From G963678095 sp963678095 (GTDB taxonomy: Bacteria; Bacillota; Negativicutes; Selenomonadales; Selenomonadaceae), in contig OY782746.1 of assembly GCA_963678095.2 (NCBI GenBank), positions 434,001-498,000 of the forward strand: a stretch of DNA of 64,000 nucleotides, in the 5' to 3' direction. Position numbers and translations under genes: made by a program. Positions 53,139-60,733 of this stretch are shown one piece after another (the stretch's first letter is position 1; each line of letters begins with the position of its first letter). The notes beneath the pieces were generated by a model, which had not been told where the DNA came from, ran no database searches, and was given only the letters and a program-made list of their open reading frames with translations.

Positions 53139-53171
53139 AAATCTCTCCGCCTTTCCCGCTAGGTGTTATAA

Positions 53172-53209
53172 CCAGATTATCCATAACAATATTGTTATGG
53201 ATAATCTGG
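53172..53209. repeat. Perfect 38-bp palindrome between purF and purM
   Basis: Two 19-bp arms (CCAGATTATCCATAACAAT and its complement) meet without a spacer. On the plus strand it is followed by a T-rich tract, but no plus-strand gene reads into it. On the minus strand, the direction of the purine operon, no T-tract follows. Confidence 0.85.
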
Positions 53210-53225
53210 CTGCTTTTATTTATTT

Positions 53226-54653
53226 TTACTTATGCTGTTCAAATACATATTTATTGGTGCCGGATGCTTCCTGCTGCGGCGTATCCACTGGATAGGCACT
53301 GTTAAAGCAGGCATAGCACATGCCTTCCGCATCAACATCGGCAACGCATTGCTTGAGCCCTTCAATCGTCAGAAAATGCAGCGAATCCGCACCGATAAAT
53401 TCACGAATCTCATCAACAGATTTGCTCGCTGCAATCAGCTCTTTGCGCACCGAGGTATCGATTCCGTAATAGCAAGGATAACCAATCGGCGGTGAACTGA
53501 TGCACATATGAATTTCCTTAGCCCCGGCATTGCGCAGCATGCGGACAATTTTCCCGCTGGTCGTTCCCCGGACAATCGAATCATCCACCATGATAACAGA
53601 CTTCCCGGCAACGGCCGAACGGATGGCATTGAGCTTGAGCTGAACTGCCGTATCGCGTTTTTTCTGCGTCGGCTGAATAAAGGTACGACCGATATAACGA
53701 TTCTTAATCAGTCCCTCAACAAAAGGAATTCCCGATTCAAAAGCAAAACCGGTAGCTGCCGTCGTCCCGGAATCAGGCACTGAAATGACGATATCTCCTT
53801 TGAACTTGCTTTCCCGGGCGAGGATCCGTCCCATCATAAAGCGGGCATCATGAACACTCTGCCCGTCAATCACACTGTCCGGACGGGCAAAATAAATATA
53901 CTCAAACACACAGGAGGCACGTTTGGTCGGCGCAGCAAAGCGGTAAGATTTCAGCCCCTCTTCATCGATGACCACCATTTCCCCCGGTTCCACATCGCGG
54001 ACAAACTCTGCTCCGACGACATCAAGCCCACAGGATTCTGATGAGATCACCCAGGTATTGTCGAGTTTGCCGATACACAGTGGCCTAAAGCCCTGCGGAT
54101 CACGCACTCCAATCAGCTTGTTTTCCGTCATAATTGTCAGGCAGTAGGCACCCTGTATCTTGTTCAGGCTTTCCATAATTTTTTCTTCAATAACTGTTTT
54201 GCGCGATCTGGCAATGAGATTGACAAAAACCTCACTGTCAATTGACGTCTGGAAAATCGTTCCATCTTGCTCCAGCTGATGGCGAATCTCGGCCGCATTG
54301 GTCAAATTCCCATTATGCGCCAGACTGATTTTACCGCCTGAATAATTTACGATCAGCGGCTGCGTATTAGCCAGAAGGCTTGAACCGGTTGTCGAATACC
54401 GCACATGCCCAATTGCAATATACTGGTTGTCCATATGAGGTACCTGATGGCGGAACACTTCATTTACAAGCCCCATCCCCCGGGAAACATCCATCCAGGC
54501 GCCATCGGTAATCGCAATCCCCGCGCTTTCCTGCCCACGATGCTGCAGTGCATATAACCCGAGATACGTCATCATCGATACATCTTCTTCATGTGAATAA
54601 ACACCAAAGACGCCGCACTCTTCCTTCCATTTGTTTGCTTCTATTTCAATCAT
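53226..54653 (-). CDS. purF: Amidophosphoribosyltransferase
   Basis: Commits PRPP to purine synthesis. The 475 residues begin with a 12-residue propeptide ahead of Cys13 (ECGVFGVY), which becomes the N-terminal nucleophile after cleavage, as in the Bacillus-type iron-sulfur enzyme. Cluster cysteines are visible in GYPCYYGID and CYACFNSAYP. The PRPP loop is VIMVDDSIVRGTTSGKIV. Its ATG directly follows the purC stop. Confidence 0.97.
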   Translation of the reverse strand: MIEIEANKWKEECGVFGVYSHEEDVSMMTYLGLYALQHRGQESAGIAITDGAWMDVSRGMGLVNEVFRHQVPHMDNQYIAIGHVRYSTTGSSLLANTQPLIVNYSGGKISLAHNGNLTNAAEIRHQLEQDGTIFQTSIDSEVFVNLIARSRKTVIEEKIMESLNKIQGAYCLTIMTENKLIGVRDPQGFRPLCIGKLDNTWVISSESCGLDVVGAEFVRDVEPGEMVVIDEEGLKSYRFAAPTKRASCVFEYIYFARPDSVIDGQSVHDARFMMGRILARESKFKGDIVISVPDSGTTAATGFAFESGIPFVEGLIKNRYIGRTFIQPTQKKRDTAVQLKLNAIRSAVAGKSVIMVDDSIVRGTTSGKIVRMLRNAGAKEIHMCISSPPIGYPCYYGIDTSVRKELIAASKSVDEIREFIGADSLHFLTIEGLKQCVADVDAEGMCYACFNSAYPVDTPQQEASGTNKYVFEQHK

Positions 54654-55364
54654 TTACCTAACTTCACCTGTCAATCTGTGTAAAATTTCTTTGTAAGCAT
54701 CTTCAACATTTCCCATATCACGGCGGAATCTGTCCTTATCGAGTTTCTCATGGGTTTCGCTATCCCAGAAACGGCAATTATCCGGAGAAATTTCATCACC
54801 GAGAATAATTTTCCCTTTAAATTTACCAAATTCAAGTTTGAAGTCAATGAGTTCAATATTTTTTGTTGCCAGATATTTCGTCATGATTTCATTTACTTTT
54901 AAACCAGCTGCTTCAATCTCATTGATTTCTTCCTGAGTAGCAAAATTCATGGCCTTGATATGAAAATGGTTTATCATCGGATCGTTGAGCTCATCACATT
55001 TATAATAGAGTTCAACAATCGGCTGTGACATTTTTGTTCCTTCTTCCAAACCCAGGCGCTTGGCAAGGCTGCCGGCAGCGACATTGCGAACGACAACTTC
55101 CAGCGGAATGATGTCAAGCTTTTTAACGATCATTTCACGGTCACTCGGCATGCTGACATAATGATGTTCTATGCCATTTTTTGCTAACAAGTCAAAGAAA
55201 AATGCCGAAATCTTGTTGTTCATGATGCCTTTTTCCAAAATTGTTCCTTTTTTGGCGCCGTTGCCAGCGGTGGCATCATCCTTATAATAAACCAGCAATT
55301 CATCTGGATTTTCCGTTTCATACATCAGTTTTGCCTTACCTTCATATAATGCTTTCTTTTCCAT
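54654..55364 (-). CDS. purC: SAICAR synthetase
   Basis: Joins CAIR and aspartate with ATP. The 236 residues include ALYEGKAKLMYET, YKDDATAGNGAKKG, EVVVRNVAAGSLAKRLG, LIDFKLEFGK and LGDEISPDNCRFWD. ATG 55364 is preferred: it has a GGGGG site about 10 nt upstream and gives the usual N-terminus, whereas ATG 55379 has no site. Confidence 0.96.
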   Translation of the reverse strand: MEKKALYEGKAKLMYETENPDELLVYYKDDATAGNGAKKGTILEKGIMNNKISAFFFDLLAKNGIEHHYVSMPSDREMIVKKLDIIPLEVVVRNVAAGSLAKRLGLEEGTKMSQPIVELYYKCDELNDPMINHFHIKAMNFATQEEINEIEAAGLKVNEIMTKYLATKNIELIDFKLEFGKFKGKIILGDEISPDNCRFWDSETHEKLDKDRFRRDMGNVEDAYKEILHRLTGEVR

Positions 55365-55420
55365 AAAAAATGCCCCCATTTATTTTAATTAAGATTTAGC
55401 TGTATTTGTTTCCCCTTGGA

Positions 55421-55906
55421 TTAAATCTGAGCGGCAACCCGTGCTGCCTTGGCTTCCACTTCTTCTACCATTTTTTTGCGATAGGCTAGAAGTTTTTCCT
55501 GAAGTTCAGGATTGGCGACGGCAAAAATCTGTGCAGCAAAGATCGCTGCATTTTTGGCCCCATTGATTGCCATCGTTGCCACCGGTACACCAGATGGCAT
55601 TTGAACGGTGCTTAAAAGCGCATCCATTCCATTGAGCGCGGTCGCATTGATCGGCACACCAATAACTGGCAGTGTCGTATAGCTGGCAATTACACCACCC
55701 AAGTGCGCTGCGGCGCCAGCTGCCGAAATAAATACACCGACACCGCGCTGCGGTGCCGTCGTAACGACCTCACAAACTTTTTCCGGTGTACGATGAGCCG
55801 ACGCGACAACGACTTCGCACTCAATGCCAAATTGTTTCAAAAGCTCCGCTGCCGGTTTTAAGATCGGCCAGTCGGAATCACTTCCCATAATTATAGCCAC
55901 TTTCAT
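55421..55906 (-). CDS. purE: N5-CAIR mutase
   Basis: Isomerises N5-CAIR to CAIR. The 161 residues show IMGSDSDWPILKPA, SAHRTPEKV, AGAAAHLGGVIAS and LPVIGVPI. No purK is next to it; either purK is elsewhere or this is the class II form that uses AIR directly. First gene of the purine operon. Confidence 0.95.
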   Translation of the reverse strand: MKVAIIMGSDSDWPILKPAAELLKQFGIECEVVVASAHRTPEKVCEVVTTAPQRGVGVFISAAGAAAHLGGVIASYTTLPVIGVPINATALNGMDALLSTVQMPSGVPVATMAINGAKNAAIFAAQIFAVANPELQEKLLAYRKKMVEEVEAKAARVAAQI

Positions 55907-56196
55907 AAATCCACCATCCCCCTTGAATCCGCCTAGTCACCGAGCAGCTTGCCGCTGCCGGCGTCTATTTGTTTTTCATGATTTATATTTCAAGATCCAG
56001 CCTGTCGCCCAGCAATTTGGCCATGCATTGCCTGCTAACAAAAAAGATCTGAAACTACCGGTTTAAAACAATCCTGACAAATACTCCCTGCTAAAAACAA
56101 CACCTGCATTAGTTTACAGAATAACATCCATTATTTTTTTCTGTCGTACTGGTAATGGCACATATTCTTTCCCATTACTGCTACTTACACAAACAC

Positions 56197-56239
56197 ATAA
56201 AACCCAGCCAACACTCTTATAGTATTAACTGGGTTTTAT
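56197..56239 (-). terminator. Terminator-like hairpin
   Basis: Perfect 11-bp stem ATAAAACCCAG/CTGGGTTTTAT with a 21-nt loop. The descending arm supplies GGGTTTTAT on the minus strand. It would end a transcript of about 390 nt begun at the 56593-56621 promoter. Confidence 0.5.
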
Positions 56240-56301
56240 ATATATCCGTAAAAAAGCATAGATTTCTACCTTGCATCTCTTCACAGTACCAAATATTCTG
56301 T

Positions 56302-56555
56302 TCATATATCATCCGCCCGTTTCCGGGCATACTTATCCCGTGGCATATACGACCCCGGCCCCAAACTCTGTTCTTCAGGCCTGAAATAAGCATCTTTAAA
56401 TACAAGGACCAATAAGTCGGTCCAGCTGGAATTCTAGTGTGTAGTTTTGCTACCGGCTGAAAAAAACCAGCTTTAAGCTGCAGGGAAAAAAGCATCTTCT
56501 CTGCGGAGCTAACCATATGAAAATTTGCCAAAACACCTGCGTTACGCAAATCCAT
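56302..56555 (-). pseudogene. Frameshifted short ORF of unknown function
   Basis: From ATG 56555 the frame reads a plausible protein up to PAGPTYWSLYLK. It then continues in the original frame as an arginine/cysteine-rich sequence (to 56217) that looks like noncoding frame. In the -1 frame it continues as DAYFRPEEQSLGPGSYMPRD and stops at 56302, which looks much more like protein. The switch falls exactly at TTTAAAG (56394-56400), a valid -1 slippery heptamer. Either one A was lost from an AAAA run (pseudogene) or the gene uses programmed frameshifting. The product of about 84 residues is not recognised. Confidence 0.4.
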
Positions 56556-56592
56556 CAAGCCTGCACACCCATCCCTTTTGTTCTACGCTATC

Positions 56593-56621
56593 ATTATACG
56601 GCATAAACAGATGCATTGCAA
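56593..56621 (-). promoter_or_regulatory. Strong promoter downstream of cheB
   Basis: TTGCAA (56616-56621), 17-bp spacer, exact TATAAT (56593-56598) on the minus strand, right after the cheB stop codon. It drives the short frameshifted ORF and possibly a small RNA or long purE leader. Confidence 0.65.
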
Positions 56622-56637
56622 GAATGGACCTGGCTTT

Positions 56638-57654
56638 TTATACAAAAGAGCAAATTTTTTCACCAATTTTATTTAGCGATACCTCTATTTCCACCGCTCC
56701 GATGTTAAAGGCCGCTTTGGGCATGCCGTAAACGACACAGCTTTTTTCGTCCTGTCCGATCGTTTTGGCTCCGGCCTTGCGCATCTGCAAAAGTCCTTTG
56801 GCACCATCATAGCCCATTCCCGTCAGGATAACGCCGATTGCCTGTCCTCCCAGCGGAGCAACCGACTGAAACAGCACATCTACCGAGGGGCAATGCCCAT
56901 TGACCTTTTCCCCGGAAAAGCAATTCACAAAATAATCCATACCACTTTTTTTCACCTGCATATGCTGGCTTCCTGGGGCGATCAGCACGGTTCCCGGCAA
57001 AATCCGGTCACCCGACTGCGCCTCCTTAACCTCAAACGGCGTAATCGAATTGAGCCGTTTGGCAAACATTTCAGAAAAAACCGGAGGAATATGCTGGACG
57101 ACAACAATTCCTGGCAGCGGTGGTTCGATCGATGTCAATAAATTAGCAAAGGCTACCGTCCCCCCCGTAGAGGCTCCAATGGCAATTACCTTCACCTTAC
57201 TGCTGATGTTCTTCTCATGATTTTTATGAACAGCTGACGGACGAAAGCGCTGTGCTTTCTGAATTTTTGCCACCACGGCCGTCTTCACCTTGATAATGAG
57301 ATCCTCGATGAACTCACTGCGCGCTGACAAGGAATTGGCCTCGGGTTTTTTCACGAAGTCCACCGCGCCAATCTGAATGGCTTCAAAAACCGAGTTGGAG
57401 GCCCCGCTGATCACGATCGTCGGAATCGGATACTGCGGCATCAATTTGCGCAAAAACTCCAGCCCGTTCATCCGCGGCATTTCAATATCCAGTGTCATAA
57501 CATCGGGATGATATTCGAGAATTTTATCACGGGCATCGAAGGCATCCTTTGCCGTTGCCACCACTTCAATGTTTTTATCAGCACTTAATCCCCGAGCCAG
57601 CATTTCACGAAAAAGCAAGGAGTCATCGACTACTAAAACCTTAACTGCAGACAT
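56638..57654 (-). CDS. cheB: Protein-glutamate methylesterase CheB
   Basis: Removes methyl groups from chemoreceptors and deamidates glutamines when phosphorylated by CheA. From ATG 57654 it has 338 residues: a receiver domain with Asp10-Asp11, the phosphoacceptor Asp56 in TLDIEMPRMNG and the KKP lysine, then the esterase domain with Ser in GASTGGTVAF, His in VVQHIPPVFSEMFA and Asp in LTGMGYDGAKG. AAAGGG is spaced 9 nt to this ATG and abuts the earlier one at 57663. Confidence 0.95.
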   Translation of the reverse strand: MSAVKVLVVDDSLLFREMLARGLSADKNIEVVATAKDAFDARDKILEYHPDVMTLDIEMPRMNGLEFLRKLMPQYPIPTIVISGASNSVFEAIQIGAVDFVKKPEANSLSARSEFIEDLIIKVKTAVVAKIQKAQRFRPSAVHKNHEKNISSKVKVIAIGASTGGTVAFANLLTSIEPPLPGIVVVQHIPPVFSEMFAKRLNSITPFEVKEAQSGDRILPGTVLIAPGSQHMQVKKSGMDYFVNCFSGEKVNGHCPSVDVLFQSVAPLGGQAIGVILTGMGYDGAKGLLQMRKAGAKTIGQDEKSCVVYGMPKAAFNIGAVEIEVSLNKIGEKICSFV

Positions 57655-57659
57655 CTGGA

Positions 57660-58475
57660 TCATCCCTTTCTATAAACTGCCGGCGAAACATAACGAAATG
57701 GTGTCGTTCCGCGTTCCAAAACCTCTGAATGCCCGATAAACAGATACCCTCCCGGTTCCAAAAGATCATAAAACTTTTTAATCAGACTTTTTATCGTCGC
57801 ATCATCAAAATAAATCATCACGTTCCGGCAGAAAATCGTATGAAATTTCTTTTTGAAGGGAAACACTTCTTCCATCAGATTGAACTGCCGGAAAATAACA
57901 CCTGATTTTACCTGCCCCTTGATCTGATAATGCTCGGCGTCACAGCGGGTAAAGTACTGTCGCCGCCATGATTCTGGCAAACTTTGAAAATCCGTACTCA
58001 AATATATTCCCTTTTGTGCCTGCTGTAAAACCTCTGAGGATATATCCGTTGCCAGCAGCTTTGTATCCCAGTTTTCTTTTTTAGTCGAGAAAAAATCGGC
58101 AATCAGCATCGCCAGGGTATACGCCTCTTCCCCCGTTGAACAGGCTGCACACCATATGCGCAGATCGTGATTTTTTACCGTCTGATATAAAAACGGCAAT
58201 ACCTCCTTGGCAAAAAGATCAAAATGACTCACTTCCCGCATAAAATAGGTGTGATTTGTCGTGATGGCATTGACAAGTTCATCATCGGCTTTTCCGGTTA
58301 CATCCTGCGTCAAATAGGCAAAGTACGTCTTAAAGCCGTCAAATCCGTGCCGGGAAAAAATGCGCTGCATCCGCCCCTTTACAAGATTGCGCTTCTGCAT
58401 GCCCAAATGAATGCCAAACCGCAGTTTGATATAGGCGACCAGTTCCAAATATTGCTCATCCGTCAGCTCAATCAT
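57660..58475 (-). CDS. cheR: Chemoreceptor methyltransferase CheR
   Basis: Transfers methyl groups from SAM to receptor glutamates. The 271 residues have the N-terminal all-helical domain (YIKLRFGIHLGMQKRNLVKGR), TTNHTYFMRE, the SAM site WCAACSTGEEAYTLAM, and FCRNVMIYFDD with LFIGHSE. AGGTG fits ATG 58475; a GTG at 58484 is the alternative. Confidence 0.95.
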   Translation of the reverse strand: MIELTDEQYLELVAYIKLRFGIHLGMQKRNLVKGRMQRIFSRHGFDGFKTYFAYLTQDVTGKADDELVNAITTNHTYFMREVSHFDLFAKEVLPFLYQTVKNHDLRIWCAACSTGEEAYTLAMLIADFFSTKKENWDTKLLATDISSEVLQQAQKGIYLSTDFQSLPESWRRQYFTRCDAEHYQIKGQVKSGVIFRQFNLMEEVFPFKKKFHTIFCRNVMIYFDDATIKSLIKKFYDLLEPGGYLFIGHSEVLERGTTPFRYVSPAVYRKG

Positions 58476-58507
58476 TCCGCTCACCTGCCAGCCTTATCGA
58501 TTCTTTG

Positions 58508-60193
58508 TTAATATTTTCCAAACTCATCATCACTCAAATTGATATGCGTCAGCTTTTTTTTGTCTTTATTATCATCATAAGCTATTTTCTTTGGTCCCTG
58601 GGAATCTTTATCCTTGTATTTCTTTTGTTTATCAGCGCCGCCGTCACGCAGTTTGAAATGCCCCACGGTTTCTTTTAACAGTTCCGCCTGCGCATTGAGT
58701 TCCTCGCTGGCCGCCGCACTCTCTTCCGCTGTTGCCGAATTGGACTGAACAACATCCGATACCTGCATCACGCCTTGATTGATCTGCTCAAGGGCAATAC
58801 TCTGCTCCGTCGATGCACTGGCAATTTTTTCGACATGTTCGGCAACTTCTGTCACCATTTCAACGATCTTCGTCAGCGCCTCTGCTGTCTGATTAGCAAT
58901 TTTAGTTCCGTCGTTGACCTTGCCGATGGATCCCTCGATCATATCTGTCGTTTCCTTGGCAGCTTTTGCCGAACGGGCGGCGAGATTGCGCACTTCCTCA
59001 GCGACTACAGCAAAACCCTTGCCATGTTGCCCGGCCCGGGCCGCTTCCACCGCCGCATTGAGGGCGAGTATATTCGTCTGAAAAGCGATTTCATCAATCA
59101 CCTTGATGATTTTCGATATTCCGGCTGAAGAGGTGTTGATTTCCTTCATCGATTCCAGCATTTCCTGCATGTAATTATTCCCTACCTGCGCTTCCGACTG
59201 GGCTTTGCCGGTGAGATCATTCACCGTATTGGCGCTGTCGGCATTGAGCTTGGTCTGAGAAGCAACTTCTTCGAGCGATGAGGAAAGTTCTTCTACCGAA
59301 CTGGCCTGCTCCGTAGCTCCCTGAGAGAGCGATATGCTCGATTCCGATACATGCTTCGACCCGGCAGCCACCTGTTCGGCCGCCGAATGGATATTTTCCA
59401 TCGCATCGTTTACATTTTTGCTCATGCGGTCAAAGGCCTTGGCCAGCCGGCCAAATTCATCGGTACTGTTGATGTCAATTTCCTTGGTCAGATCGCCTTC
59501 CGCAATGCGCTCTGCCCCATTTATCAGCAAATTAATAGTGCTCTTAATATAGCGGGAAATGCAGATCCCGATCACAAACGACACGGCAACCACCAGCAAG
59601 GAAACCGCGATCATCATGAAAATGGCACTCCGCGTTTTTGAACTAAGTTCATCTGATTCCTTCACCGAGACCTTGTCGACAAGCTCCATAAAATTCAGTG
59701 CCTGCTTATTCAATCCATCGGCCAGACCTTCGCCATTCCCCTGACGCAGGACAGCCCAGGCTTTTTCTGTCTGGTTTGCCATCACAAGATCGATACAATT
59801 TTGCCGCAAAGCTTTGTATTTTTCCCAGTTTTCCCTAAAGGTTCTCAGTTCTTGCCGTCCCTGCTCCGTTTTTACATGTTCCAAAATTCCTGCATAGTTC
59901 TCGTTGACCTTGGCATCGATCTCTTTAAGCTCCGTAATCCGTTCCAGATTAGCTGTACGATCTTCATTAGAAAGAATATTGAGAAAGACCACTCGCGATT
60001 CGTTAAAGGCCATGCCCATTTTGGAAGCGTTACGCGTCGTTATACCTGTATAGTCAATCAACCGGCTATACTGATCATCAATATTGTACATATTGTAAAT
60101 AAGCGTAATACTAAGCAATAAAACGATAGCTGAGATTCCCATAAAAGCCCCAACAATTTTCTTACATAAACTTATATTTTGAAAACCCTTCAT
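58508..60193 (-). CDS. Methyl-accepting chemotaxis protein with 4-helix sensor
   Basis: A 561-residue transmembrane chemoreceptor. TM1 is at about 13-34, a periplasmic four-helix-bundle ligand domain (4HB_MCP type) at 35-185, TM2 at about 188-211, HAMP at 212-265 and the coiled-coil signalling domain at 280-510. The signalling tip is EEVRNLAARSAKAAKET with VVAEEV before it. The C-terminus is a lysine-rich tail without the CheR-binding NWETF pentapeptide. Encoded between cheW and cheR, it is probably the dedicated receptor of this system. Ligand unknown. Confidence 0.93.
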   Translation of the reverse strand: MKGFQNISLCKKIVGAFMGISAIVLLLSITLIYNMYNIDDQYSRLIDYTGITTRNASKMGMAFNESRVVFLNILSNEDRTANLERITELKEIDAKVNENYAGILEHVKTEQGRQELRTFRENWEKYKALRQNCIDLVMANQTEKAWAVLRQGNGEGLADGLNKQALNFMELVDKVSVKESDELSSKTRSAIFMMIAVSLLVVAVSFVIGICISRYIKSTINLLINGAERIAEGDLTKEIDINSTDEFGRLAKAFDRMSKNVNDAMENIHSAAEQVAAGSKHVSESSISLSQGATEQASSVEELSSSLEEVASQTKLNADSANTVNDLTGKAQSEAQVGNNYMQEMLESMKEINTSSAGISKIIKVIDEIAFQTNILALNAAVEAARAGQHGKGFAVVAEEVRNLAARSAKAAKETTDMIEGSIGKVNDGTKIANQTAEALTKIVEMVTEVAEHVEKIASASTEQSIALEQINQGVMQVSDVVQSNSATAEESAAASEELNAQAELLKETVGHFKLRDGGADKQKKYKDKDSQGPKKIAYDDNKDKKKLTHINLSDDEFGKY

Positions 60194-60210
60194 TATTTTT
60201 CCCTCCTGTT

Positions 60211-60693
60211 TTATAAATTGAGCAGCATTGCTTCGTCTTTTTCCGTAAGCAATTTTTCACAATCAAGCAAGAGCGTCACTCCGCTGCCGGTCTTGCCAAT
60301 AGCCCGAATATATCTATTTTGCGCCGACTTCATCTCTGGCGGCGGCACAATTTCGGCAGCCGCAATCGTCAGCACCTCCGAGACCGCATCGACAATCAGT
60401 CCTAGTGCCATATCACAGGCCTCGATCACAACGACACAGGTGCGATCCGTATACTCGAGAAAATCCTTTCTAAAACGAAGCCGCATGTCCATGACCGGAA
60501 TAATCCGCCCCCTGAGGTTAATAATCCCTTTCACATAATCCGGGACCTCCGGGACCTCGGTAATCGGCTGTATTCCGATGATTTCCGTCACCAGGCGGAT
60601 ATCAATTCCGTAAATCTCCTCCTTAATAAAAAATGTCAGGTATTTGTCCTTTTGGGTATCTTCGTCAAGTTCCATCAGGTCTTCCGCCATCAT
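60211..60693 (-). CDS. cheW: CheW coupling protein
   Basis: Adaptor between receptor and CheA, 160 residues. It shows YLTFFIKEEIYGIDIRLVTEI, the ITEVPEVPDYVKGIINLRGRIIPVMDMRLRF core and the final VTLLLDCEKLL strand. GAGAGGGAG overlaps the first of three close ATG codons (60699, 60693, 60690); 60693 has the best spacing. It lies 40 bp after cheA. Confidence 0.94.
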   Translation of the reverse strand: MMAEDLMELDEDTQKDKYLTFFIKEEIYGIDIRLVTEIIGIQPITEVPEVPDYVKGIINLRGRIIPVMDMRLRFRKDFLEYTDRTCVVVIEACDMALGLIVDAVSEVLTIAAAEIVPPPEMKSAQNRYIRAIGKTGSGVTLLLDCEKLLTEKDEAMLLNL

Positions 60694-60733
60694 GCTCATC
60701 TCCCTCTCACAAATCTTTTCTACCGGCCGCCTT

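Larger units (their letters stand above)
55907..56637. other. Gene-poor 731-bp region upstream of purE
   Basis: No intact, convincing gene. It holds a strong minus-strand promoter (56593-56621), a frameshifted short ORF (56302-56555), a stem-loop (56197-56239) and then about 290 bp leading to purE. I looked for guanine, ZTP, PRPP, THF and c-di-GMP riboswitch signatures in the purE leader and found no acceptable match. A hairpin GCAGC-GGCAA-GCTGC flanked by CCG/CGG lies about 60 bp before purE. No clear purE promoter is visible. Confidence 0.6.

Noticed and set aside
55907..56196. Possible purine-type riboswitch or 6S RNA before purE
   Set aside because: The GCAGC-GGCAA-GCTGC hairpin and outer CGCC/GGCG pairing are suggestive, but no conserved core of guanine, PRPP, ZTP or THF riboswitches and no long 6S-like pairing could be found by eye.
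56217..56558. 113-codon minus-strand ORF taken as an intact gene
   Set aside because: The second half reads like noncoding frame and the protein-like reading moves to the -1 frame at 56394-56400.
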